Assembly (NCBI RefSeq): GCF_900635955.1
Contig: NZ_LR134201.1
Location: forward strand, 434,001-498,000
Direction: 5' to 3'
DNA from: Cedecea lapagei
GTDB lineage: Bacteria; Pseudomonadota; Gammaproteobacteria; Enterobacterales; Enterobacteriaceae
Length of the DNA: 64,000 nt
Shown here in pieces: positions 17,465 to 25,454 of the stretch (its first letter is position 1; each line of letters opens with the position of its first letter). The notes below the pieces were generated by a model. It ran no database searches. It was not told where the DNA came from and was given only the letters and a program-made list of their open reading frames with translations. Position numbers and translations under genes: made by a program.

Positions 17465-18637
17465 CTACGTAATTTGCTCCTGGATATTTCGTTTTTTAAA
17501 TGTATTTAAAATTGATGGGATGACCTTTGTTAAATGTTCATTAACTTCCTCAAGTTCATTGTTATTGGCTTCGTTTAATGAAATCATGTTGTGAACAATA
17601 AAATTACGGATTAAATAAAAATATTCTTCACATTTTTTTTCAGAGGATATGTCTGCATCTATCATTTTTTCAATATATGCTATTGATGTTTTTCTGAGAT
17701 CAGATAGTTCTGTAGATACACTACTGTAATTATTGAACAAGAGAGTAATTCTCTTCTTTTCAGCAGTAAATTCCTTAATTTTATCTAAAATATCCCTGGA
17801 TTTAATATTGTTTTGCTGAGTGTTTTGAAGTTGCGAGAGAATTAAATCATATTCATTCTGCAAGATATAACTCATTAATAATTCTACTATCTGATATAAT
17901 AAAAAGAACTTAAATGGTGGGTTTTTTTCGTAAGGGAAATATAGGAATAATATTTTTTCAATCAAGACATGATCCACTACATCGCTATTTAAAAGTTTAA
18001 GCGAAAGTTTGTTAGCTTTTATAGCCCCTTCTTCTGGAAGAGATTCAATGTTCTTTTTTGAAAAAACTAACTCACTTGGTAATCGAGAGGATAAACCAAC
18101 ATATCCTTCTTCAAAAAGGCATACAGACAAGCTCGATATTGTAAGTGACTCAATATCTTTTTTCCAAAATATTCCTATTACCAAATCTTGACTTACTAAA
18201 TCAGAGATGATGAATTTGTTGCCATTAAAGATTATGTCTTTGACATACGAATATTGAGGAAAATTTTTGAGCAATTCTACTGTGGCAATATATGAATAAA
18301 GCAGGAAATGACGGTCTTGTGCATATTCATGCTCTGTAGATTCTAAAGCAAGAATGGGGATCAAAAAGCCAATATTTTTATAGTCGTCAGTAAATCGATA
18401 TCTCACGGGAGTTATATCACTCTCTTTGATATCTTTTTTTAATAAAAAGACTACTTCATATTCCTCTGGAACATAATTCCGCTCAGCTAACATTGTCCGA
18501 GTCTCTTTATAGTCTAGTGGATTGTTAAGCTGCGCAATATCTTCTCTTTCATTTTTTAAAAAAAAGCCAACCTCATCTTCTAAGTTAAAAAGAAGTTCTA
18601 CATTACCATATTTTTCTTGAAAGCAGTCTAGGATCAT
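17465..18637 (-). CDS. Unknown protein with HEPN-like RNxxxH motif
   Basis: 390 residues, no family recognised over the first two thirds, which is beta-rich in appearance. The C-terminal third is helical and contains YFYLIRNFIVHN (Arg about 344, His about 349), the R-x4-H signature of HEPN ribonucleases. The start is taken at ATG 18637; a TTG one codon before is less likely. It lies 12 bases after the DGQ(H)R-type gene and shares its promoter. The pair is visibly AT-rich against the surrounding island, a sign of separate acquisition. A role as toxic RNase effector of a two-gene defence or toxin-antitoxin module is inference. The 110 bases to the IS end hold nothing recognisable. Confidence 0.55.
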   Translation of the reverse strand: MILDCFQEKYGNVELLFNLEDEVGFFLKNEREDIAQLNNPLDYKETRTMLAERNYVPEEYEVVFLLKKDIKESDITPVRYRFTDDYKNIGFLIPILALESTEHEYAQDRHFLLYSYIATVELLKNFPQYSYVKDIIFNGNKFIISDLVSQDLVIGIFWKKDIESLTISSLSVCLFEEGYVGLSSRLPSELVFSKKNIESLPEEGAIKANKLSLKLLNSDVVDHVLIEKILFLYFPYEKNPPFKFFLLYQIVELLMSYILQNEYDLILSQLQNTQQNNIKSRDILDKIKEFTAEKKRITLLFNNYSSVSTELSDLRKTSIAYIEKMIDADISSEKKCEEYFYLIRNFIVHNMISLNEANNNELEEVNEHLTKVIPSILNTFKKRNIQEQIT

Positions 18638-18649
18638 CAATATATCCCG

Positions 18650-19813
18650 TTAATAAAGAGAATAATATTTTTGCTTCGCAGAGTCGACAGCAGCCAACAT
18701 ATCAAGGTAGCTATCGCTTTGCGGGTTTAAAATTTCTCTAAAATAACAAACAAAATAAGCCCGTTGAGCATTACCGATTTTTTTACTTTTCTTTGTGATA
18801 TCTAATAAAGTTAAATTAAATCGTTCAAGAAATTCTGTTGGGTTATCTAGCTTAAAGTTATCTGTGATATCGGAAATGCAATTAAGTGTTGTTATTACTT
18901 CGAGATCAATTAATTTTCCTACTGCGGCTCCAAAACCAGTATATGCTTGCGAGCGTTTGAATATCTTTTTTATATTTATACCGAATGGAGAACCATTAGT
19001 GGCTTTAAAATTATCTTCAAGGGCTGTATCACCAACTAAAGCGTCAAAACGTGTTATCACGTTATTTAATGCGGTTGAAAATTCTTCAAAAAGATTTTGA
19101 TCTGTATTTTCTTTGGAGAGTTTTTCTAAGCTCGATATATTTTCCAAAAGGTCTGTTCTATCTATTGGTAACTCATCTCTTGTAATGTAAGAGTTAAATC
19201 CTTCCACTATCTCTCTAAATTTATACTCATGTAACTCATCAGCTGTTTTATCCTCTATATCTTGGATAAATACAATGCCATCTAATGGTGTTTTTAAATA
19301 GTCAAGGTATAATATCTCTATTTGTTGACGAAGAGACATAGGGGTCTGCCCGGTATTCAAAGTCAACATTCTATAAAGGATACCGAGTCGATTTAATCCA
19401 TTATATATTTCAACCCGAATTTTGTTGTTGAGAACTTTATTAAGTTGTGCCGGATTGTCATTGGTGGAAAGCTCTTCAACTAAGTCAAGAATCGTATAGG
19501 TCCTTTGTAAGCCATCAAGAATAAGTAAGCCATCTTTATTACTTAAGATATTCTGTGCAAACTCATCAGAGTTATCCTGATTTACATCTAACTCGGTGGT
19601 CAATGCTAGAACGATTGGAGGTATAATACATTCCTTTAAAATATCCTCTTTCAATAAGGCGTAAATGGTTTTTGAGGATTTGACGCGTTTTCTTTGAAAT
19701 TCATTTTTTGCTATTATTGCGTGACAAAGATCTATATAGTCATTTATAGACATTTCTACTAAGATATTTTTAGCGTTAATCCTTTTATCTTCTAATATTG
19801 AACATATTTTCAT
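18650..19813 (-). CDS. DGQ(H)R/ParB-like domain protein
   Basis: 387 residues. LLILDGLQRTYTILDL (Asp100, Gln103, Arg104) resembles the DGQQR/DGQHR core of DUF262- and DndB-like proteins, and YRMLTLNTGQTPMSLRQQIE resembles the conserved Asn-containing segment that follows in those families. Such proteins occur in phosphorothioate and other defence loci, where the core binds or hydrolyses nucleotides. It is the first gene of the AT-rich pair, has GAGG 8 bases before its ATG, and a near-consensus promoter. Its work with the HEPN-like partner is inferred from spacing only. Confidence 0.6.
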   Translation of the reverse strand: MKICSILEDKRINAKNILVEMSINDYIDLCHAIIAKNEFQRKRVKSSKTIYALLKEDILKECIIPPIVLALTTELDVNQDNSDEFAQNILSNKDGLLILDGLQRTYTILDLVEELSTNDNPAQLNKVLNNKIRVEIYNGLNRLGILYRMLTLNTGQTPMSLRQQIEILYLDYLKTPLDGIVFIQDIEDKTADELHEYKFREIVEGFNSYITRDELPIDRTDLLENISSLEKLSKENTDQNLFEEFSTALNNVITRFDALVGDTALEDNFKATNGSPFGINIKKIFKRSQAYTGFGAAVGKLIDLEVITTLNCISDITDNFKLDNPTEFLERFNLTLLDITKKSKKIGNAQRAYFVCYFREILNPQSDSYLDMLAAVDSAKQKYYSLY

Positions 19814-19836
19814 TGTTAAATCCTCAAGTTTTTTTA

Positions 19837-19865
19837 ATTATATAACACTGTTGTTTTTTTGTAAA
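19837..19865 (-). promoter_or_regulatory. Sigma-70 promoter of the DGQ(H)R-HEPN pair
   Basis: On the minus strand TTTACA (19865-19860), 17 bases, TATAAT (19842-19837), about 23 bases before the ATG at 19813. This is close to consensus. From 19866 to 20446 I see no gene, only AT-rich spacer. Confidence 0.7.
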
Positions 19866-20448
19866 TATGCATGCAAATAAATATTGCATTACGTTGATAT
19901 GCTTATAGAGAATCTCTAGTCACTGAGAGTATGATGTTTCAAAGTTTAATTCTTTATTTAATTTGGATGGCATAAGTATGTGTTTAAATGAAATTTTTAG
20001 GTTTATTTTAAAACCACAATGAAAATTCGAAGATGCTACTTCATCACTCACTTAAGATAAAACATTATTGGATTTTTTGAATGACACTGAATTGTTGAAG
20101 TGGTGCATCAAAAAATTGTGTGCCAGTAACAATTAAAGCCCCTTGCGCTAAAGTTAAGTCAATATCCGCTCATAGCGAAGTGGCTACCTCATCAATCTGA
20201 TTGTTATATGCTAGGGGTAGACATTACTAGCATCTATGTAGGCTGATAAACGGGGAACCGGTCAGTCAGAGTATATCCTGAACCATCTCCGATTTGACTA
20301 ATACACCAATGTGTTCGTTAAGATCTTACCAACCCTTAAAGCATATATGAGATTTTATTTTCGCTCATAACATACACTAGCTAACTGTTGTACCTATCAA
20401 CGACAAAGAGTTTCCCCCTATTACCGCAGATACATCAAATCCATGCAT

Positions 20449-20485
20449 AAAGGCCGCACTTCTATACCGGAAGTGCGGCCTTTAT
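20449..20485. terminator. Strong 14-bp hairpin, likely terminator
   Basis: AAAGGCCGCACTTC and its exact complement GAAGTGCGGCCTTT with a 7-base loop, 35 bases before the DUF932 gene. It can insulate the CP4-type tail from upstream transcription. Confidence 0.65.
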
Positions 20486-20519
20486 ACATTTATGCCGTTA
20501 ACCATAAAGGAGTTTTATC

Positions 20520-21338
20520 ATGAAATTAGCCAGCCGCTTCGGACGGATTAACCAGATTCGCCGCGACCGTCCACTGACAAACGACGAGTTGATGGCTCAT
20601 GTACCCAGTATATTTGGTACCGACAAACACGAATCCCGATCGGACCGCTACACCTACATCCCGACTATTACCCTGCTTGATCGCCTGCAGCGTGAAGGCT
20701 TTCAGCCATTCTTTGCCTGCCAGACCCGAGTGCGCGATCAGAGCAAGCGAGAGCACACCAAACACATGCTGCGCCTGCGTCGTGAAGGGCAAATAACCGG
20801 TAAGCAGGTTCCGGAAATTATTCTGCTCAACAGCCACGATGGTTCGAGCAGTTATCAGATGTTGCCGGGATTATTTCGTTCAGTCTGCCAGAATGGACTA
20901 ATTTGAGGTGAGAGTTTTGGTGAGGTTCGTGTACCTCATAAAGGCAACGTGGTGGAGAAAGTCATTGAAGGGGCTTACGAAGTGCTGGGAATATTTGACC
21001 GTGTAGAAGAGAAACGCGATGCCATGCAGTCGCTAATGTTAACTCCGCCAGCACAGCAGGCGATGGCGAAAGCGGCATTAACCTATCGCTTTGGTGAAGA
21101 GCATCAGCCGGTGACGGATTCGCAAATCCTATCCCCGCGCCGCTGGCAGGATGAAAGTAACGACCTGTGGACCACTTATCAGCGCATTCAGGAAAACCTG
21201 ATTAAAAGCGGTCTGTCTGGACGAACCACCAAAGGCAAACGTGCCCATACTCGTGCTGTAAAAGGTATCGACGGTGATGTGAAGCTTAACTGTGCTCTGT
21301 GGGTGATGGCTGAGAATATGCTGCAGCTTGCCTCATGA
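20520..21338 (+). pseudogene. DUF932 family gene (YfjQ/YafZ-like) with in-frame TGA
   Basis: The frame 20520-21338 would encode 272 residues matching YfjQ/YafZ-type proteins end to end (SRFGRINQIRRDRPLT at the start, KGKRAHTRAVKGID near the end). At 20904-20906 it reads TGA where relatives have Cys in NGLVCGESFGEVR, so a single base change splits it into 128 and about 143 residues. An internal restart at GTG/ATG is possible (ATG at 21024), but no good ribosome site is evident. Function of the family is unknown; it is standard in CP4-type islands before radC-like and yeeU/cbtA-like genes. Confidence 0.8.
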
Positions 21339-21363
21339 ACCTTTTTATTATCCCTTCCCTCAG

Positions 21364-21392
21364 GCCTTGCCAATAAACCGGCGAGGCTTTTT
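21364..21392 (+). terminator. Terminator after the DUF932 gene
   Basis: GCCTTGCC-AATAAACC-GGCGAGGC followed by TTTTT. Confidence 0.75.
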
Positions 21393-21408
21393 GTTTTAAG
21401 GAACAAAA

Positions 21409-21879
21409 ATGTCTGTATTTAATTTATCCCCGATATTTTCTGCAAACGAGCAACGCGTCATTCGTCGGGCATTACGCCTGCTGGAGAAATATCAGCGTCA
21501 ACCGAGTGAGCCATTTACCTCCACCAGCTTCACTAAGACCTGGCTGCAATTACAGATGGCTCATCAGGAGCGTGAAGTTTTTATCGTGATGTATCTCGAT
21601 AATCAGCACTGCCTACTGGGATGCGAAACTCTATTTACCGGCACACTCAGCCATACCGAAGTTCATCCCCGCGAAGTGGTTAAATTAGCTCTGAAACACA
21701 ATGCCGCTGCGGTAATTCTGGCGCATAACCATCCGTCAGGTACGGCAGAAATCAGTCAGCATGACAAACACATCACTCAGCGGATAGTGAAAGCGCTAGC
21801 ACTGGTAGATGTGCGAATGCTGGATCATTTGGTTGTTGGGAACGAAGTGGTGTCTTTTGCTGAGCAGGGTTTGCTTTAA
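21409..21879 (+). CDS. RadC-like JAB domain protein (YkfG/YeeS type)
   Basis: 156 residues, MPN/JAB-like domain. The metal-binding motif is HNHPSGTAEISQHD near 110-125, preceded by EVVKLALKHNAAAVILAHN. Members are common in CP4-type islands and are not functional RadC recombination proteins; the substrate is unknown. It stands directly before the type IV toxin-antitoxin pair, as in E. coli. Confidence 0.88.
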   Translation: MSVFNLSPIFSANEQRVIRRALRLLEKYQRQPSEPFTSTSFTKTWLQLQMAHQEREVFIVMYLDNQHCLLGCETLFTGTLSHTEVHPREVVKLALKHNAAAVILAHNHPSGTAEISQHDKHITQRIVKALALVDVRMLDHLVVGNEVVSFAEQGLL

Positions 21880-21891
21880 ACGGAGGTTTTC

Positions 21892-22215
21892 ATGTCAATC
21901 ACACCACCTCATGAATGGGGTCTACAAAGCGATATCACCCCTCGATTTGGCGCAAGATTAGTTCAGGAAGGCAACCGGCTGTATTACCTGGCTGACAGGG
22001 CTGGATTGACGGGGAGTTTTAGCCCCATACACCTGCAGAAATTAGATCTGGCTTTCCCGCTGTTTGTAGAACAACTGGAAGATATGCTGCGTGCTGGCGA
22101 ACTAAATCCACATCAGCAACGTCAGGTGAAAATTCAACTTGCGAGTTTAACCTGTATAGCTGATCCCCGTGGTAGCTGCGGTTACGTTTACATCTCTATT
22201 TATCCCACACCGTAA
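21892..22215 (+). CDS. Type IV antitoxin of the CbeA/YeeU/YfjZ family
   Basis: 107 residues: WGLQSDITPRFGARLVQEGN, RAGLTGSF and the C-terminal CGYVYISIYP are hallmarks of CbeA. The family counters CbtA by stabilising FtsZ and MreB filaments rather than by binding the toxin. It follows the RadC-like gene by 12 bases and precedes the toxin. Confidence 0.9.
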   Translation: MSITPPHEWGLQSDITPRFGARLVQEGNRLYYLADRAGLTGSFSPIHLQKLDLAFPLFVEQLEDMLRAGELNPHQQRQVKIQLASLTCIADPRGSCGYVYISIYPTP

Positions 22216-22251
22216 CACCTTCTCTCTTCTTCTTTTCTCAGGATTCTACCT

Positions 22252-22560
22252 ATGCACATTTCAACTGTACCGGCCAAGGTGCCGGTTTCGCCACGTCCGT
22301 CGCCCGTGCAGGTCTGGCAGCAACTTTTAACGTATCTGCTGGATCACCATTACGGCCTGACGCTTAACGACACACCATTCTATGACGACGCGGCCATCGA
22401 GGAGCATATCGATGCAGGAATCACGCTCGCCGCTGCTGTTAATTTTCTGGTAGAACGTTATAAACTGGTACGCATCGACCGCAAAGGGTTTAGCTGGCAG
22501 GAACAGACTCCGTTCCTGACCGCGACGATATTCTCCGAGCCAGGCGAGCTACCGGATTAA
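22252..22560 (+). CDS. Type IV toxin of the CbtA/YkfI/YpjF family, short C-terminus
   Basis: 102 residues. PRPSPVQVWQQLLTYLLDHH, YGLTLNDTPF and AAVNFLVERYKLVRID match CbtA, which blocks FtsZ and MreB polymerisation. Classical CbtA is about 124 residues; after KGFSWQEQTPFL this one diverges and stops at GELPD, so the C-terminal 20-odd residues are missing or replaced. It belongs to a shorter branch or is an altered allele. It is 36 bases downstream of its antitoxin. Confidence 0.85.
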   Translation: MHISTVPAKVPVSPRPSPVQVWQQLLTYLLDHHYGLTLNDTPFYDDAAIEEHIDAGITLAAAVNFLVERYKLVRIDRKGFSWQEQTPFLTATIFSEPGELPD

Positions 22561-22636
22561 AAATACTTAAATTCTTCGAGCCTCATTCCTGATTTTGGCT
22601 TCTGAACTTCCCACCTTTTTTATTCATCGCATAATG

Positions 22637-22658
22637 CGCCTGCCATTCCCGGCAGGCG
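22637..22658 (+). terminator. Hairpin after the toxin gene
   Basis: CGCCTGCC-ATTCCCG-GCAGGCG, with a T-rich but broken tract behind it. Probable terminator. Confidence 0.45.
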
Positions 22659-22683
22659 TGTTTGCTTTTATGGACGATTAACG

Positions 22684-23517
22684 ATGCAAACAGAACCCGA
22701 CGTGTTGACGGAACACAATGAACTCATTCTTTCGACCAGTATCGAGCGTGTTGTCACGGGCCGCGATACCGCACTAAAACGGATCGAACAACTCATTCAG
22801 CAGCTTGATGCCATTTCACGGCTGACCTCAGAAATTGGCGGTGGTACAGCGCAAGACTGGGCGATGAAGTCCGGGCACCGCTACGATAGCTGGCTGACTG
22901 AAAAGGCTGATAAAGCAATGCCTGCCGTCACCCGCAATATAGATCGCAGTATCTGGCGCGATTTGATGCTGAAGTCCGGCATGATGGCCTTGATGGATGC
23001 TCAGGCTCGAGACCAGTGGCATAAGAATCTGGAGGAGGGCGATCTTCCTACGATCAGTGAGGCGAATATCCTCAGTACTTTTGAGCAGTTACATTTGAAC
23101 AAAATGGATGTCTTTGAACGCGGGATCATCAACGTGTTCAAAGGTCTGTCATGGGATTACAAAACCAATAGTCCCTGCTGCTTCGGTAAGAAGATCATCA
23201 TTAACAATCTGGTGACGCATAACCGCTGGGGCTTTAGCCTTAACTGGGGTTGGCGACGGGATCAACTGGCGGATCTGGAGAGAATGCTGTTTCTGCTGGA
23301 TGGCAAACCCATCCCTGACAACCGGGGTGATATCTCTACCCGATTGATGGAGCATATTCGTGATAATCCGGCTAAGAATGTTTACGAAGATGAGTTATTC
23401 AGCATTCGTTACTATCAAAAAGGTACGGCGCACTTGACCTTCAAGCGTCTGGAGTTGATTAAACGTATGAACGACATCATAGCTAAACACTATCCGGGAA
23501 TGCTGGCTCTGAGGTAA
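22684..23517 (+). CDS. DUF4942 domain protein
   Basis: 277 residues. The second half (MDVFERGIINVFKGLSWDYK, NNLVTHNRWGFSLNWG, YYQKGTAHLTFKRLELIKRM) is the DUF4942 domain, similar to a putative methyltransferase-associated domain. It is a regular companion of the yeeU/cbtA-type pair in CP4-type islands. No catalytic function is known. The ATG lies directly after a GGACGATTAACG leader with a weak ribosome site. Confidence 0.8.
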   Translation: MQTEPDVLTEHNELILSTSIERVVTGRDTALKRIEQLIQQLDAISRLTSEIGGGTAQDWAMKSGHRYDSWLTEKADKAMPAVTRNIDRSIWRDLMLKSGMMALMDAQARDQWHKNLEEGDLPTISEANILSTFEQLHLNKMDVFERGIINVFKGLSWDYKTNSPCCFGKKIIINNLVTHNRWGFSLNWGWRRDQLADLERMLFLLDGKPIPDNRGDISTRLMEHIRDNPAKNVYEDELFSIRYYQKGTAHLTFKRLELIKRMNDIIAKHYPGMLALR

Positions 23518-23523
23518 GTTAGT

Positions 23524-23561
23524 TGTCGTATGTTTGCTGTTAAAAGTGTCGTATGTTTGCT
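23524..23561 (+). promoter_or_regulatory. Direct repeat before the AbiE-type pair, likely operator
   Basis: TGTCGTATGTTTGCT occurs at 23524-23538 and 23547-23561, 23 bases apart, just upstream of the antitoxin. AbiEi-type antitoxins bind repeats in their promoters, so this is a probable autoregulatory site. Confidence 0.55.
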
Positions 23562-23591
23562 ATGATGAATAAACGAACAAAGGAGGATGAC

Positions 23592-23987
23592 ATGACCATA
23601 AAAGCTCGTATTCAGTCACGGCTGAAGCGCTCAAAGCGTTATGTTTTCACTCGTGACGATTTCAAAGATCTTGCTGGCTACGATCAAATAGGCAGAGCGC
23701 TGCGTGAGCTGATGAAGGAAGGGCAGCTACTGAAAGTAGGCTATGGCGTCTACACCAAAGCGCGACAAAATGCGATTACCGGTAAGCTGATGCCTGCTGC
23801 TCCCGGCGGTTCTGCTGCGGTAATGATTGAGGCGTTGGAACGTCTGAAAGTGGATTACCGTCTGGCAGGCGCAACAAGCGCCTATAATAGCGGTAAATCC
23901 ACCCAGATCCCTGCGTTAGTGGAAATCAAAACCTCACCACGTTTTAAGAGAACATTGTCAGTAGGAAACAGCAAATTAAATGGCTGA
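23592..23987 (+). CDS. AbiEi-like antitoxin (DUF6088 type)
   Basis: 131 residues: N-terminal winged-helix region (RLKRSKRYVFTRDDFKDLAG, LMKEGQLLKVGYGVYTKAR) followed by a shorter C-terminal part. I chose the ATG at 23592, 5 bases after AGGAGG; upstream in-frame ATGs lie inside the repeat. It overlaps the toxin gene by 8 bases. Type IV-like AbiE systems cause abortive infection; the antitoxin represses the operon. Confidence 0.8.
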   Translation: MTIKARIQSRLKRSKRYVFTRDDFKDLAGYDQIGRALRELMKEGQLLKVGYGVYTKARQNAITGKLMPAAPGGSAAVMIEALERLKVDYRLAGATSAYNSGKSTQIPALVEIKTSPRFKRTLSVGNSKLNG

Positions 23988-24930
23988 TTTAATAAAGTTA
24001 TTCCCTGATGTTGCCGATGCCCTGGGCATTGAATCAGTTGCAATTGTAGAGAAAGATTATTACATCGTTGAGTTATTGCGATTGCTTCAGCCTTTGGCAT
24101 TTGACACGCATCAACTGGTTTTTGCCGGTGGAACGGCACTATCAAAAGCGGGGATATCTTTGAACAGGATGTCAGAAGACGTGGATATTAAGCTTGTCCC
24201 CATCGCCGGTTTTTCCCTGCAATATTCCAGAAATCAACGTAAAAATATCCGTAAAGGTATTATTAAGACCATCACCGAAACGATTGTAGCTTCAGGTATG
24301 TTTAGCATGGATGAGGAGTACCCAAAGGTTACTAGTGATGAAAACCGCTATAATGAAATTCCGGTGCGTTACCCGCAGAAATATGCACAAGCTCCTTGCT
24401 TAAGGCCATTTATCAAACTGGAATTAATGGAAACAGATTTGCTTGAGGCTGCGGAAAACCGTCCTATTAGCTCACTGGTAATGGATCTAACAAAGAAGGG
24501 TGAAGTAGTGAGGGCTTTTCCCTGCGCAACTATCGCCAGCACGCAAGCTGAAAAGCTGATTTCGATGATGCGTAGAACGGCTGCAAGCATGCGTAATGTA
24601 GAACGTGCAGTTGATGAGTCACTGGTGCGTCATATCTACGACAATTTTTGTATTGTTAGAGAAAAAGGTGCTGACGTTCCTGTTTTAAAGCACTTCGTTC
24701 AGGAATGCATTGAGCAGGATATTGAACGTTACGGTGTCCAGTATCCTGAGTTCTGTGAATCACCTATTGGAGAACTTAAAATGGGGCTGGAAGAACTCGT
24801 GAATAACCCTGTTTATAAGGAACGCTATCTGCAATTCGTCACACCAATGGTCTTCGGTGAAAGCCACGTTTCATGGGAAGAGGCCTATGCTTGTTTTCGC
24901 AAAACGGTATTGGATGTGGTTGATGCATAG
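23980..24930 (+). CDS. AbiEii/AbiGii-type nucleotidyltransferase toxin
   Basis: 316 residues. VFAGGTALSKAGISLNRMSEDVDIKL has the GG-x-AL and D-x-D motifs of the DNA polymerase beta-like nucleotidyltransferase fold used by AbiEii, which transfers nucleotides to tRNA in characterised members (MenT). It overlaps the antitoxin gene and is the last gene of the island, 158 bases before the right att repeat. Confidence 0.85.
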   Translation: MADLIKLFPDVADALGIESVAIVEKDYYIVELLRLLQPLAFDTHQLVFAGGTALSKAGISLNRMSEDVDIKLVPIAGFSLQYSRNQRKNIRKGIIKTITETIVASGMFSMDEEYPKVTSDENRYNEIPVRYPQKYAQAPCLRPFIKLELMETDLLEAAENRPISSLVMDLTKKGEVVRAFPCATIASTQAEKLISMMRRTAASMRNVERAVDESLVRHIYDNFCIVREKGADVPVLKHFVQECIEQDIERYGVQYPEFCESPIGELKMGLEELVNNPVYKERYLQFVTPMVFGESHVSWEEAYACFRKTVLDVVDA

Positions 24931-25011
24931 CGACAGAGACATGCTCGATTGTTAGTATCTTTTTAGGTAGGGCCTGCCCCGATTCGAGTCCCAAAATCAA
25001 CGATTTAATGT

Positions 25012-25032
25012 GTTGGTATCGATGTTGGTATA
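25012..25032. repeat. TGTTGGTAT direct repeat beside the right att site
   Basis: TGTTGGTAT at 25012-25020 and 25024-25032, 12 bases apart, about 60 bases inside the right boundary. Likely integrase arm sites by position. Confidence 0.4.
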
Positions 25033-25087
25033 TTATCTAAATATTATTTTTTATTTATTTTAAATCAAAGGATTAATCATTATGTGC

Positions 25088-25107
25088 GAGTCCGGCCTTC
25101 GCACCAA
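25088..25107 (+). other. Attachment-site repeat, right boundary of the island
   Basis: GAGTCCGGCCTTCGCACCA, identical over 19 bases to 891-909. It marks the far end of the island; DNA beyond it (from about 25108) is chromosomal. The next 67 bases hold no gene. Confidence 0.75.
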
Positions 25108-25174
25108 TAAAAAAGAACAAGCCGCACCTAAGCAGCCTGCCCCAAAATTATTCACTACGAAGTCGTTATGTAGT

Positions 25175-25360
25175 TTAACGTACCAACTCCCTATTACGTC
25201 TCATAACTCGCTTACGCTCAACAATCTCCCCATCTTCCCCAACACACAGCTCAGGCCAAATCCCATTCAGATGCACCTCAAACGCCTGAGCTATCAAATA
25301 CTCACCTTTCAGCCACGGGCGCGTTAACGCGTTTGCCCACGTTGAAGAATCCCGCCCCAT
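25175..25360 (-). pseudogene. Remnant of an Nlp/SfsB-like regulator
   Basis: STWANALTRPWLKGEYLIAQ parallels STLANALTRPWPKGEWLIAG of the gene at 28502-28798. The N-terminal half of the DNA-binding domain is absent: the frame opens at ATG 25360 and a TGA lies six codons upstream. A 61-residue product is possible but would lack the first helices. Confidence 0.6.
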
Positions 25361-25407
25361 TCCTGAAAATACTCCCGTTCAAAATAGGCAGAAAGATTGC
25401 AGACATC

Positions 25408-25440
25408 ACAGCCCGGCAACCCAAAGGGAAACCGGGCTGT
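25408..25440 (-). terminator. Hairpin at the end of the PTS operon
   Basis: ACAGCCCGG and CCGGGCTGT form a 9-bp stem 15 bases after the dehydrogenase stop. There is no clear T run, so strength is uncertain. Confidence 0.55.
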
Positions 25441-25454
25441 GGTTTTACAGCAGA

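Noticed and set aside
24981..24992. GATTCGAGTCCC as a further tRNA T-arm or att remnant
   Set aside because: Only a 12-base match to a T-loop with no acceptor end or CCA after it; it occurs by chance easily.
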